64,000 nucleotides of DNA. Origin: Ochrobactrum sp. Q0168 (GTDB lineage Bacteria > Pseudomonadota > Alphaproteobacteria > Rhizobiales > Rhizobiaceae). Made by a program: the position numbers and the translations under genes. Positions 7,713 to 16,920 of the stretch are shown piece after piece. The notes beneath the pieces were generated by a model that saw only the letters and a program-made list of their open reading frames with translations, had not been told where the DNA came from and made no database searches. The DNA lies in the NCBI RefSeq assembly GCF_016427605.1, contig NZ_JAELXQ010000001.1, forward strand, positions 124,001-188,000. Reading direction: 5' to 3'. Position 1 is the stretch's first letter. Every line of letters begins with the position of its first letter.

Positions 7713-10700
7713 TGCATCTTCTGCTTGCCCAGAAAGGAACGATCAGCGACGGCAATGAGGCCGTCGATCTCGGCCAGACGCCGGGCGATATTCTGTTCCT
7801 TTCCGCCGCCGACACGGAACTGGCCAGTCTTGCGCAGGCGCATCGCGCTGAACCAGACGGGCCAAGCCTGCGGCTCGCCAGTTTTCTGAGCCTCACCCAT
7901 CCCATGTCCGTCGACGCCTATGTCGAGCGGACGGCGCGTCATGCAAAGCTGATTGTCGTGCGCATTATCGGCGGCGAGACTTATTGGCCCTATGGGCTGG
8001 AAGCGCTTCATGCCTGCGCCGTGAACCATGGCGTGAAGATCGCGGTGCTTCCGGGCGATGACAAGCCGGATCACGGCCTGGATCGTTTCTCGACGGTTGC
8101 GAACGCCGACCGTGACGCGTTGTGGCATTATCTGATCGAGGGCGGCGCTTCCAATATGCGCGCCTTCCTCGATTATTGCGCAGCGCTGATTGATGGCGGC
8201 GAAAAGCCAGCCGAAGCAGCACCTCTGCTCAAGGCGGGGCTTTGGTGGCCCGGCGAGGCGGTGGTATCGCTCGACCTCATCCGCAGCCGCTGGATCAAGG
8301 ATGCGCCGGTTGCGGCCATCGTCTTCTATCGCGCGCTGGTGCAAAGCGGCCAGACCCAGCCTGTCGAAGCGTTGATTGCGGGTTTGCAGGCGGAAGGCAT
8401 CAACCCGCTGCCTCTGTTCGTCTCCAGCCTCAAGGACCGGCTGTCCGCCGCTGTGGTGGACGGCGTTTTCGAAGATTGCACGCCGGATATTGTGCTGAAC
8501 GCGACCGGCTTTGCCATTTCCTCACCGGGCGCAGAGCGCAAGCCGACTGTGCTCGACAAGCGCGGCAATATGGTTTTGCAGGTGATTTTTTCGGGCACGC
8601 CAAGGGCCGTCTGGCAGGCTTCCCAGCAGGGATTGCTGGCGCGCGATCTGGCCATGAATGTCGCCCTGCCGGAAGTGGACGGGCGCGTCCTGTCGCGGGC
8701 GGTTTCGTTTAAATCGGCACGGCAATTCGATGCGGCGGTGGAAGCGAATATCGTCACCCATGAGCCGGATGAAAACCGTGTGGCTTTTGTGGCGAAACTT
8801 GCGGCAAACTGGGTGCGATTGAAGCGGAAGAAGGCCGGGGAGCGCCGTGTGGCGCTGATCCTCGCCAATTATCCCAATCGCGACGGGCGGCTTGGCAATG
8901 GCGTCGGGCTGGATACGCCAGCCGGAACGGTCGAGACGCTCAAGGCCATGGCCGATGCAGGCTATCAAGCTGGCGAAGTGCCTGCGGATGGCGATGCGCT
9001 GATGCAGCTTCTGATAGCCGGGCCGACCAATGCCGCGCGCGATGGCCGAGAGATTCGCGAAACCATTTCGCTCAATCAATACAACGACTTTTTCAAAAAG
9101 CTTCCCAATGCGATTCAGGCGGAAGTCACCGCCCGCTGGGGCGAGCCGGAAGCCGATCCGTTCTACGACCGGGAACGTAATGCTTTTGCGCTGCCGCTGA
9201 TGCGGCTTGGCGAAACGCTGACCGGCATTCAGCCCGCGCGCGGCTACAATATCGATCCGAAGGAAAGCTATCATTCGCCGGATCTGGTCCCGCCGCATGG
9301 CTATATCGCTTTCTATGCCTACTTGCGCACGATAGCGGATGTCGATGCCATCGTGCACATGGGCAAGCACGGCAATCTCGAATGGCTTCCGGGCAAGGCG
9401 CTGGCGCTGTCGGAAAACTGCTATCCGGAAGCCGTGTTCGGGCCGACGCCGCATATCTATCCGTTTATCGTCAACGATCCGGGCGAGGGCACGCAAGCCA
9501 AGCGCCGTGCGGGCGCGGTGATCATCGATCATCTGACGCCGCCTTTGACCCGTGCCGAAAGCTACGGCCCGCTGAAGGATCTCGAAGCGCTGGTCGATGA
9601 ATATTACGAAGCGTCGGGCGTCGATCCGCGCCGTCTGCTGCGGCTTAAGGGGCAGATTCTCGATCTGGTGCGCGATATTGGTCTCGACCGTGATGCAGGC
9701 ATTCACGACCATGACAATGAAGACATGGCGCTGCAAAAGCTGGATGCCTATCTTTGCGATCTGAAGGAAATGCAGATCCGCGACGGGCTGCATATTTTCG
9801 GGCAAGCGCCGCAGGCGCGGCTTTTGACCGATCTTCTGGTGGCGCTGGCCCGTGTTCCGCGTGGCGTGCCGGTTGCGCTTGGCGGAAGGGTCGGCGACCA
9901 GAGCTTGCAGCGCGCTATTGCTGTCGATGCCGGGCTGGATGAGGGTTTCGATCCACTGGATTGCAACATGGCCGATCCCTGGACCGGACCGAAGCCGGCA
10001 TTGCTGGTAGAAGTTAGCCCGGCGACATGGCGTATTGCGGGCGATACGGTGGAACGTATCGAACTCCTGGCGGCAACGTTCGTCTCGGGCGAACAGGCCT
10101 GTCCGCAAGACTGGCAACAGACCGGCGCTGTGTTGCAAGCGATAGACGATCATCTGCGGCCAAGCGTTATCGCCTGCGGTCCGGCAGAAATCGAAGGATT
10201 GCTGACCGCGCTCGATGGACGCTTCGTGCCGCCGGGGCCCTCCGGCGCGCCAACGCGTGGACGGCCCGATGTCTTGCCGACCGGGCGCAATTTCTTCTCG
10301 ACCGACAGCCGCGCTGTGCCGACGCCAGCCGCGTGGGAACTGGGACGCAAATCGGCGGAACTGCTGGTCACGCGCTACACGCAGGACCATGGCGAATGGC
10401 CGACCTCTTTCGGTCTCACCGCCTGGGGCACGTCCAATATGCGCACTGGCGGCGACGACATTGCGCAGGCTCTGGCGCTGATCGGCGTCAAGCCGGTCTG
10501 GGACATGGCCTCGCGCCGCGTCACCGGTTACGAAATCGTGCCGCCTGCCATGCTTGGGCGTCCGCGTGTTGATGTGACCTTGCGCATATCGGGCTTTTTC
10601 CGCGATGCGTTTCCCGAACAGATCGCCTTGTTCGACAAGGCGGTACGTGCGGTGGGAGCGCTCGACGAGGACGCCGAAGATAATCCGATTGCCGCACGCA

Positions 10701-11488
10701 TGGCGGCAGAGCAGGCGCGGCTTATGGCCAGCGGAGCCGATGAAAAGACCGCGCAGCGCCGTGCAGGCTATCGCGTGTTCGGCTCGAAGCCCGGCGCCTA
10801 TGGCGCTGGGTTGCAGGCGCTGATCGACGAAAACGGCTGGGCCGGGCGCAATGATCTGGCGGAAGCCTGGCTTGTCTGGGGCGGCTATGCCTATGGCGCG
10901 GGCGAGGAGGGGCAGGCGGAGCGCGGCCTTCTCGAAGAGCGCCTGCGTTCGGTGCAGGCCATCGTGCAGAATCAGGATAACCGCGAACATGATCTTCTGG
11001 ATAGCGACGATTATTACCAGTTCGAGGGCGGCATGGCCGCGACTGTGGAAAACCTGACCGGTGCTATGCCGACGGTTTATCACAACGACCATTCGAGACC
11101 GGAAAAGCCGGTGATCCGCACGCTTGAGGAGGAGCTTTCGCGTGTGGTGCGCGGGCGTGCTTCCAATCCGAAATGGATCGCGGGCGTGATGCGCCATGGC
11201 TATAAGGGTGCGGCGGAGATTGCCGCCACCGTCGATTATCTGTTCGCCTTTGCCGCTACCACCGGCAAGGTCGGGAACCATCATTTCGAGGCGGTCTATC
11301 AGGCCTATATCGCCGACAAGACTGTGCATGATTTCATGGCCGAAAAGAACCCGGCAGCGCTGGTGGAAACTGCAGCAAAGCTGAACGATGCTATCGAGCG
11401 CGGCTTCTGGACGCCGCGTTCGAACTCGGCGCGGTTCATATTGGAAAATCTTCAGAAGTTGAATCCGGAAAGGGCGACAAATGGCTGA
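7712..11488 (+). CDS. cobN: Cobaltochelatase subunit CobN
   Basis: CobN is the large, substrate-binding subunit of the ATP-dependent aerobic cobaltochelatase that inserts Co(II) into hydrogenobyrinic acid a,c-diamide. The 1258-residue length and motifs such as HMGKHGNLEWLPGK and the C-terminal YQFEGGM region fit. The partner AAA+ subunits CobS and CobT are not in this window, as in many relatives where they are at a separate locus. The start overlaps the cobW stop and the end overlaps cobO by 8 nt, so this is a tight operon. Confidence 0.97.
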   Translation: MHLLLAQKGTISDGNEAVDLGQTPGDILFLSAADTELASLAQAHRAEPDGPSLRLASFLSLTHPMSVDAYVERTARHAKLIVVRIIGGETYWPYGLEALHACAVNHGVKIAVLPGDDKPDHGLDRFSTVANADRDALWHYLIEGGASNMRAFLDYCAALIDGGEKPAEAAPLLKAGLWWPGEAVVSLDLIRSRWIKDAPVAAIVFYRALVQSGQTQPVEALIAGLQAEGINPLPLFVSSLKDRLSAAVVDGVFEDCTPDIVLNATGFAISSPGAERKPTVLDKRGNMVLQVIFSGTPRAVWQASQQGLLARDLAMNVALPEVDGRVLSRAVSFKSARQFDAAVEANIVTHEPDENRVAFVAKLAANWVRLKRKKAGERRVALILANYPNRDGRLGNGVGLDTPAGTVETLKAMADAGYQAGEVPADGDALMQLLIAGPTNAARDGREIRETISLNQYNDFFKKLPNAIQAEVTARWGEPEADPFYDRERNAFALPLMRLGETLTGIQPARGYNIDPKESYHSPDLVPPHGYIAFYAYLRTIADVDAIVHMGKHGNLEWLPGKALALSENCYPEAVFGPTPHIYPFIVNDPGEGTQAKRRAGAVIIDHLTPPLTRAESYGPLKDLEALVDEYYEASGVDPRRLLRLKGQILDLVRDIGLDRDAGIHDHDNEDMALQKLDAYLCDLKEMQIRDGLHIFGQAPQARLLTDLLVALARVPRGVPVALGGRVGDQSLQRAIAVDAGLDEGFDPLDCNMADPWTGPKPALLVEVSPATWRIAGDTVERIELLAATFVSGEQACPQDWQQTGAVLQAIDDHLRPSVIACGPAEIEGLLTALDGRFVPPGPSGAPTRGRPDVLPTGRNFFSTDSRAVPTPAAWELGRKSAELLVTRYTQDHGEWPTSFGLTAWGTSNMRTGGDDIAQALALIGVKPVWDMASRRVTGYEIVPPAMLGRPRVDVTLRISGFFRDAFPEQIALFDKAVRAVGALDEDAEDNPIAARMAAEQARLMASGADEKTAQRRAGYRVFGSKPGAYGAGLQALIDENGWAGRNDLAEAWLVWGGYAYGAGEEGQAERGLLEERLRSVQAIVQNQDNREHDLLDSDDYYQFEGGMAATVENLTGAMPTVYHNDHSRPEKPVIRTLEEELSRVVRGRASNPKWIAGVMRHGYKGAAEIAATVDYLFAFAATTGKVGNHHFEAVYQAYIADKTVHDFMAEKNPAALVETAAKLNDAIERGFWTPRSNSARFILENLQKLNPERATNG

Positions 11489-12119
11489 GAAATCTGAAAA
11501 ACTTCTGTCGATGACCGAAGATGAGCTGAATGCGCGCCATGCGGACAAGATGCGCAAGAAGAAGGCCGCGCGCGACAAGATACAGGCCACCAAGACCGAG
11601 GAAAAAGGTCTGGTGATCGTCCATACTGGCAAGGGCAAGGGCAAATCCACCGCCGGTTTCGGCATGGTTTTCCGCGCGCTCGGTCACGGGATGAAGATCG
11701 GCGTGGTGCAGTTCGTCAAGGGATCGTGGGACACCGGCGAGCGCTGGGTTCTGGAAAAATTTCCCGAACAGGTGACGATTTCGGCATTGGGCGAGGGCTT
11801 TACCTGGGAAACACAGGATCGCAGCCGCGATATCGCCATGGCGCGGGGCGCATGGGAGCAGGCCAAGGCCATGATCATGGATGAGGATATCGACATGGTG
11901 CTTTGCGACGAGCTGAATATCGTTCTGCGCTATGATTATCTTCCGGTAGAAGAAATCGTGGAGGTGCTGAAAGCCAAGCCCGAGATGAAGCACGTTATCG
12001 TGACCGGCCGAAACGCGAAAGATGAGCTGATCGAGGTGGCCGACCTTGTCACCGAGATGGAAATGATCAAGCATCCGTTCCGTTCGGGCGTGAAAGCCCA
12101 GAAGGGGATCGAGTTCTGA
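11481..12119 (+). CDS. cobO: Cob(I)yrinic acid a,c-diamide adenosyltransferase
   Basis: CobO (CobA/BtuR type) transfers the adenosyl group of ATP to cobalt of the reduced corrin. The 212-residue protein carries the P-loop HTGKGKGKST (about residues 48-57), the motif VQFVKGSWDTGE and a DELNIVL segment typical of the family. The lysine/arginine-rich N-terminus (residues 1-40) is common in CobO. It overlaps the cobN end by 8 nt and is followed after 2 nt by an EamA-like gene. Confidence 0.96.
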   Translation: MAEKSEKLLSMTEDELNARHADKMRKKKAARDKIQATKTEEKGLVIVHTGKGKGKSTAGFGMVFRALGHGMKIGVVQFVKGSWDTGERWVLEKFPEQVTISALGEGFTWETQDRSRDIAMARGAWEQAKAMIMDEDIDMVLCDELNIVLRYDYLPVEEIVEVLKAKPEMKHVIVTGRNAKDELIEVADLVTEMEMIKHPFRSGVKAQKGIEF

Positions 12120-12121
12120 TT

Positions 12122-12550
12122 ATGGTAGCAAGCTGGCAGTTCTGGGCGCTGATGTCGGCGGTCTTCGCCGCACTGACCGCGATTTTCGCAAAGGTCGGCA
12201 TTCAGGGCATCAATTCGGACTTTGCAACGCTGGTCCGGACGTTCGTCATTATCGGCGCGCTGTGCCTGTTTTTGACGATCACCGGCCAATGGCAAAGGCC
12301 GGGCGAGATTTCTGCCAAGTCGTGGCTGTTTCTCGTTCTGTCCGGTCTGGCGACCGGGGCATCCTGGCTTGCCTATTTTCGTGCCTTACAAATTGGCGAT
12401 GCGGCGCGCGTTGCACCAGTGGACAAGCTTTCGGTGGTGCTTGTGGCGCTGTTCGGTGCTGTCTTTCTCGGTGAGCGCATGTCGACCATCAACTGGTTCG
12501 GCATTGTGCTGATCGGCTGCGGGGTGGTGCTGGTCGCCTTGAGGGTTTAA
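12122..12550 (+). CDS. Half-size EamA/DMT-type transporter
   Basis: A 142-residue membrane protein with about five helices, equal to one EamA repeat rather than the usual two. The motif PVDKLSVVL followed by LGERMS near the C-terminus is typical of small EamA proteins. It starts 2 nt after the cobO stop with the ribosome site inside cobO, so it is very likely in the riboswitch-controlled operon. Small DMT proteins work as dimers. The substrate is unknown, and a link with cobalamin precursors is only suggested by position. The stop overlaps the convergent TauE gene by 3 nt. Confidence 0.8.
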   Translation: MVASWQFWALMSAVFAALTAIFAKVGIQGINSDFATLVRTFVIIGALCLFLTITGQWQRPGEISAKSWLFLVLSGLATGASWLAYFRALQIGDAARVAPVDKLSVVLVALFGAVFLGERMSTINWFGIVLIGCGVVLVALRV

Positions 12551-13332
12551 AGTCCAATCCACTGCCGGAGCGGATTGGTCGGGTCCATCAAAAGGCGCAC
12601 GGCCAGTGCGAGGCTGACCACGATCAAGAGTGGCTTGATCATGCGCGAGCCGACCTTCATCGCCAGACTTGCGCCGATTTGCGCGCCGATGAATTGCGCA
12701 ATGCCCATGCAGATGCCGATCTTCCAGTTGATGACGCCGACTGCTGCAAAGGTTGCAAAGCCGCCGACATTGGACGCGCAGTTCAACAGTTTCGTATGGG
12801 CGGTTGCTTTCAGCACGCCATAGCCCGCCAGCGCCACGAAAGCCAGCATGAAGAGCGATCCGGTCCCCGGGCCGAACACGCCATCGTAAAAGCCGATCAG
12901 CGGCACAATGGTCACGCCAAACAGGAACGGGCCGATGCGGCGGGAACGGTCGATGTCGCCGATATTCGGTTTCAGCGCGAAATAAAGAGCGATTGCGATC
13001 AACAAAAACGGCAGCGCAGTGCGCATGATTGCGACCGGCAGAACTGTTGCAAGCAGTGCACCGAAGACGGAACCGAGCAGCGAAGCAAGCGCTTCCCGCC
13101 ATTGCTCGCGAATATTCACGTGCCCCTTGCGCGCATAGGCGATGGTCGCCGATGACGAGCCGAACAGGCCTTGCAGCTTGTTGGTGCCGAGCGCTTCCAC
13201 CGGGGGAATGCCCGCGAGCAATAGAGCGGGGATCGTAATCATCCCCCCGCCGCCAGCGATGGAATCGATGATGCCAGCGATGAAAGCGGCAGCCGTCAGG
13301 AGCAGGGTGATTGTATCGAGAAATTCTGGCAT
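12547..13332 (-). CDS. Sulfite exporter TauE/SafE family permease
   Basis: A 261-residue membrane protein with about eight helices in the TauE/SafE (DUF81) arrangement. The first half contains the AGIIDSIAGGGG motif (residues 18-29) and the second half repeats it as GFYDGVFGPGTG. Family members export sulfite, sulfoacetate or other small organosulfur anions. Here the substrate cannot be inferred. It is convergent with the EamA gene and divergent from the terB-like gene, so it is probably its own unit. Confidence 0.85.
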   Translation of the reverse strand: MPEFLDTITLLLTAAAFIAGIIDSIAGGGGMITIPALLLAGIPPVEALGTNKLQGLFGSSSATIAYARKGHVNIREQWREALASLLGSVFGALLATVLPVAIMRTALPFLLIAIALYFALKPNIGDIDRSRRIGPFLFGVTIVPLIGFYDGVFGPGTGSLFMLAFVALAGYGVLKATAHTKLLNCASNVGGFATFAAVGVINWKIGICMGIAQFIGAQIGASLAMKVGSRMIKPLLIVVSLALAVRLLMDPTNPLRQWIGL

Positions 13333-13428
13333 GGAGAGGGTCCGGGAACTGTTGTCGCAACATAACGTTGTTTTCCCGATCCGCCAGCATTAATGATGTG
13401 GTTGTGACCACCAACTCGGAGGGGGCCT

Positions 13429-13878
13429 ATGAGCGAAAGCATCTTTGACCGCATTAGCGCATTTTTGAACAAGAAGAGTGCCGTGCAGCGTGTTGCCGAT
13501 GATCCGGCGCTGGCTTCGGAATTGCTGCTGCTTTTGCATGTTGTGTTCGCCGATGGCGACCAGCACCCAGCTGAAATTGCCGCCTTCAAGGAAATCGCCT
13601 TCAAGAATTTCGGTATCGCGGCGGAAGATATTCCGGAAGTGGCCGAATATCTGAAGGATTTCGCTTATGAAACCACGACCAAGCAGGCCGCGAATATGCT
13701 CGCCGAAATGGCTCCCGAGCGTCGCCTGTCGCTGTTGCGCGATCTGATGACGATTGCCTGCGCCGATAACCGCATCGACAAATCGGAAACGGTGCTGATC
13801 CAGCGTGTTGCCGATGTGCTGGGCATCAAGCATGAAGAATTGCAGCAGGCGCAACGGGGTTCGCCCTGTGGCGCGTGA
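13429..13878 (+). CDS. TerB-family (tellurite-resistance-like) protein
   Basis: A 149-residue all-helical cytoplasmic protein. It has the TerB-like paired acidic motifs FADGDQHPAE (about residues 40-49) and CADNRIDKSE (about 106-115), which resemble calcium- or metal-binding loops. A GGAGGGGG ribosome site precedes the ATG. The end overlaps the GTG start of cobE by 11 nt, so it leads the cobE-cobM unit. Its function is unknown. It could be a metal- or stress-linked accessory, but there are no other ter genes here to support tellurite resistance. Confidence 0.8.
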   Translation: MSESIFDRISAFLNKKSAVQRVADDPALASELLLLLHVVFADGDQHPAEIAAFKEIAFKNFGIAAEDIPEVAEYLKDFAYETTTKQAANMLAEMAPERRLSLLRDLMTIACADNRIDKSETVLIQRVADVLGIKHEELQQAQRGSPCGA

Positions 13879-14269
13879 GGCGCAGCTTGCCGTTCTGGGA
13901 ATGGGCAGCTCTTCCGGCGCGACGCTTGGCGAATTGATCACCCTTGCGGGCACTGTTCTATCCCAATGCGGGCTGCGCAGGCCTGATATGATCGCGACAC
14001 TCGCATCGAAGGCCGGTGATTCCATCTGGACTGAACTGGCGGCTCATTACGATTGCGCCTTGCGCTTTTTCGAGGCGAGGCGTCTGGAGGAAGAAACGCC
14101 GCGTCTTGCCAATCCTTCCGAGGCTGTGTTCAAGCGCATCGGTTGCCATGGGGTTGCAGAAGCCGCCGCCCTTGCCGGTGCGGGGCCAACGGCAAAGCTC
14201 GTCGTTCACAAGACCGGCGTGCCGCGCGCCACCGCTGCGCTGGCTGTGGCGGGACAAGAAAACAGGTAA
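13868..14269 (+). CDS. cobE: Cobalamin biosynthesis protein CobE (CbiG C-terminal type)
   Basis: A 133-residue protein matching the C-terminal domain of CbiG. It starts with a GMGSSSGA segment and ends with the canonical HGVAEAAAL ... VVHKTGVPRATAA stretch. CobE is needed for aerobic B12 synthesis in Pseudomonas, but its precise role is unclear; it binds corrin intermediates. The start is GTG at 13868, inside the end of the terB-like gene. The longer frame from 13805 has no ribosome site. cobM begins 6 nt after the stop. Confidence 0.88.
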   Translation: MAREAQLAVLGMGSSSGATLGELITLAGTVLSQCGLRRPDMIATLASKAGDSIWTELAAHYDCALRFFEARRLEEETPRLANPSEAVFKRIGCHGVAEAAALAGAGPTAKLVVHKTGVPRATAALAVAGQENR

Positions 14270-14275
14270 GACAAA

Positions 14276-15040
14276 GTGACCGTTCATTTCATTGGCGCCG
14301 GTCCGGGTGCGGCAGATCTCATCACTGTGCGCGGCCTGCGGTTGATCGAAAAATGCCCCGTCTGCATTTATGCGGGATCGCTGGTGCCGAAGGATGTGGT
14401 TGCTTCCGCTCCGGCGGATGCACGGCTTGTGGATAGCTCATCCATGACGCTCGATGAAATTATTGCGGAAATGGCGGCGGCCTATGCCAATGGGCAGGAT
14501 GTCGCCCGCGTCCATTCCGGTGATCCGTCGATCTATGGTGCGATCGCCGAACAGATGCGAAGGCTCGATGCGCTGGACATTCCCTATGATGTGACGCCCG
14601 GTGTTCCGGCCTTTGCCGCAGCAGCGGCGGCGATGAAGCAGGAATTGACGATCCCTGAAGTCAACCAGACGATCATTCTGACGCGCACATCGATGAAATC
14701 CTCCGCCATGCCGGAAGGCGAAGACCTCGCCACACTTGGCCGTTCGGGAGCCACCTTGGTCATCCACCTGTCGATCCGCAATCTTGGCAAGATCGAACGC
14801 GAGCTGACGCCGCTTTATGGCGCGGATTGCCCGGTTGTGGTGGCTTATCGCGTCGGCTGGCCGGATGAACTCATCCTGCGCGGCACGCTGGCGGATATTG
14901 CCGGAAAGATCGAAGCAGCCGATTTGAAGCGGACCGCGATGATTTTTGTCGGACGCGGGCTCGATCCGAAGAGCTTTCGGGACTCGGCGCTTTATCACGA
15001 AGCGCACAGCCATGCGGCGCGTTCAAAGACCGAAGTATAA
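14276..15040 (+). CDS. cobM: Precorrin-4 C(11)-methyltransferase
   Basis: This SAM-dependent tetrapyrrole methylase methylates C-11 of precorrin-4. The 254-residue protein has the family N-terminal glycine motif FIGAGPGAADLIT (residues 5-17), the HSGDPSIYGA loop (about 80-89) and the YDVTPGVPAFAAAAA segment. It starts with GTG, closely coupled to cobE. The last 18 nt overlap the convergent cobK gene. Confidence 0.96.
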   Translation: MTVHFIGAGPGAADLITVRGLRLIEKCPVCIYAGSLVPKDVVASAPADARLVDSSSMTLDEIIAEMAAAYANGQDVARVHSGDPSIYGAIAEQMRRLDALDIPYDVTPGVPAFAAAAAAMKQELTIPEVNQTIILTRTSMKSSAMPEGEDLATLGRSGATLVIHLSIRNLGKIERELTPLYGADCPVVVAYRVGWPDELILRGTLADIAGKIEAADLKRTAMIFVGRGLDPKSFRDSALYHEAHSHAARSKTEV

Positions 15041-15769
15041 GCGGATCAGCCCGACGGTGTCTTCCACCGTTGTCGCGACATGTTCAGCCACGACCGCGGG
15101 GCGGGCGATCATTATCACGGGCAAGGCGAGATCGCGCGCGGCCCTGACCTTGGCATAGGAGGTGTCGCCGCCTGAATTGCGGCAGACGATCAGCCCGATA
15201 CGCTTTTCCGTCAGAAATTGCTTTTCCTGCGCGTAAGTGCCCGGTCTGGCGAGCAGGATTTCGCAATTCGCAGGCAGAGGGGCATCGGTCGGGTCGATCA
15301 TGCGCATGACGAAATGCACATCGGCGCGCGCTGAAAAGGGCGCAATATGCTGACGCCCGAGGGCCAGAAAGACACGTTCTCCCGCCGAGATCAGTCTTGC
15401 AGCTTCTTCTTCATTGGCCACAACGATCCATTGATCGCCGCTTTGCTGCACCCATTGCGAACGTTCGAGCCGGAGCAGGGCCGTCCCGGTCGATGCAGTT
15501 GCCGTCACGGCATTTTGTGAAATGCGGGTAGCATAGGGGTGCGTGGCATCGATGACGTAATCGATTTTCTCAGCCGCAATATAGGCAGCAAGCCCGTCAG
15601 CGCCGCCAAAACCGCCGCTGCGCACCGGACCGGGCAAGGGTGCTGGATTGGCGGTGCGTCCCGCAAGCGAAGTCATGACTTCGACCGGCAAGGCCGAAAG
15701 CTCCTGCGCCAGCTTTGCGGCTTCCGTCGTGCCGCCCAAAATCAGCAGCTTAGGCTTAGACGCGGGCAA
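15023..15769 (-). CDS. cobK: Precorrin-6A reductase
   Basis: CobK reduces precorrin-6A to dihydro-precorrin-6 (6B) with NADPH. The 248-residue protein opens with LILGGTTEA (about residues 9-17), has DATHPYATRISQNA and the C-terminal VCRNSGGDTSYAK, all family hallmarks. The start codon is TTG at 15769, with GGGAG 7 nt before it, and it lies inside the end of cbiD (14-nt overlap). No ATG is available upstream in frame. Confidence 0.94.
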   Translation of the reverse strand: MPASKPKLLILGGTTEAAKLAQELSALPVEVMTSLAGRTANPAPLPGPVRSGGFGGADGLAAYIAAEKIDYVIDATHPYATRISQNAVTATASTGTALLRLERSQWVQQSGDQWIVVANEEEAARLISAGERVFLALGRQHIAPFSARADVHFVMRMIDPTDAPLPANCEILLARPGTYAQEKQFLTEKRIGLIVCRNSGGDTSYAKVRAARDLALPVIMIARPAVVAEHVATTVEDTVGLIRLYFGL

Positions 15770-16862
15770 GGATGGCTCCCGCCCGGTCGGTCACGATGAT
15801 CTCCACATCGACAGGTGCGCCGCGCAAGGTTGCGAGCGCTGTTTCCTTCGCTTTGACGGCAATCGGCGTGGCGATATCGATGCCGATTGCTTTTGTCATA
15901 TCAAGCACTTCCTTGGCGGTGTTCGCAAAGAGAATCCGGTCCTTGAAGTTTCCGGGCGCGCCCGCCTGTTCGGCAATCTCTGCCAGAAAGCCCATATCGA
16001 CCTGACTGCGGGCCGAATGCAGATCGAGCGCGCCCTGGGCAAGCTTGGTGAGCTTGGCGAAACCGCCTGCAATGGTCAGCTTGTCGATCGGATGATCGCG
16101 CAGATATTTGAGCACGCCGCCTGCAAAATCCCCCATGTCGAGAATGGCGAAATCCGGCAGATCGTAGATCGCTTGCGCGGCATCTTCCGAAGTGGAGCCT
16201 GTCGCGCCAAGTACATGTTTCTGGCCCGCCGCGCGCGCCACATCGATGCCGCGATGGATGGAGTGAATCCAGGCCGAGCATGAGAAGGGATGCACGACGC
16301 CCGTGGTGCCGAGGATGGAAATGCCGCCAACAATGCCAAGGCGCGGGTTCCACGTCTTCTTTGCGATTTCCTCGCCGCCGGGCACGGAAATGGTGATGAC
16401 GAGATCGGCGGGCAGCCCGTATTCGGCGCAGATTTCCTCGCAGACTTCTGTCATCATGCGGCGCGGAACCGGGTTGATCGCGGCTTCGCCCGGTGGAATA
16501 GGCAGTCCGGCCCGCGTGACGGTGCCAACACCTTCGCCCGCACGAAAAACCACGCCGGTTCCGGGCGGAGCGGGAAAGACGGTCGAAATGATCGTCGCGC
16601 CATGCGTGACATCCGGATCGTCGCCCGCATCCTTGACGATGCCCGCCATGGCATAGCCTTCACCAAGCCCCTCATAGGCCAACTGGAAATAGGGCACTTC
16701 CCCTTTCGGCAGAATGATTCCGACCGGGTCGGGGAATTCGCCGGTGATAAGCGCGGTCAGCGCCGCCTTGGTCGCGGCGGTTGCGCACGCGCCTGTGGTC
16801 CAGCCACGTCTAAGCTCGCTTTTTCCAAGCTTTTTATTGGGGTCTGCGGTTTCGTCACTCAT
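15756..16862 (-). CDS. cbiD: Cobalt-precorrin-5B / precorrin-5 C(1)-methyltransferase CbiD
   Basis: A 368-residue CbiD protein with the N-terminal RRGWTTGACATAATKA region, the VPGGEEIAKKTWNPRLGIVGGISILGTTG segment (cited in part) and IAGGFAKLTKLAQG near the C-terminus. CbiD methylates C-1 with ring contraction chemistry in the cobalt-early pathway. Here it stands among oxygen-dependent enzymes (CobG, CobN), and no CobF is present. It presumably replaces CobF at the C-1 methylation and deacylation step. It is the first gene of cbiD-cobK and is divergent from cobA across 58 nt. Confidence 0.93.
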   Translation of the reverse strand: MSDETADPNKKLGKSELRRGWTTGACATAATKAALTALITGEFPDPVGIILPKGEVPYFQLAYEGLGEGYAMAGIVKDAGDDPDVTHGATIISTVFPAPPGTGVVFRAGEGVGTVTRAGLPIPPGEAAINPVPRRMMTEVCEEICAEYGLPADLVITISVPGGEEIAKKTWNPRLGIVGGISILGTTGVVHPFSCSAWIHSIHRGIDVARAAGQKHVLGATGSTSEDAAQAIYDLPDFAILDMGDFAGGVLKYLRDHPIDKLTIAGGFAKLTKLAQGALDLHSARSQVDMGFLAEIAEQAGAPGNFKDRILFANTAKEVLDMTKAIGIDIATPIAVKAKETALATLRGAPVDVEIIVTDRAGAILARV

Positions 16863-16920
16863 GGATGCCTTATAAGGTATCTGATAGCAGTGCCGCTAGA
16901 TTTATTAATGGTTGAAGAGA

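Noticed and set aside
8522..11665. Open minus-strand frame of 1047 codons opposite cobN
   Set aside because: It runs opposite an unambiguous cobN with all family motifs, has no recognisable domain or ribosome site, and such shadow frames are common with GC-rich codon bias.
13429..13878. Tellurite-resistance operon
   Set aside because: Only a single TerB-like gene is present; the neighbours are cobalamin genes, so a tellurite function is not supported.
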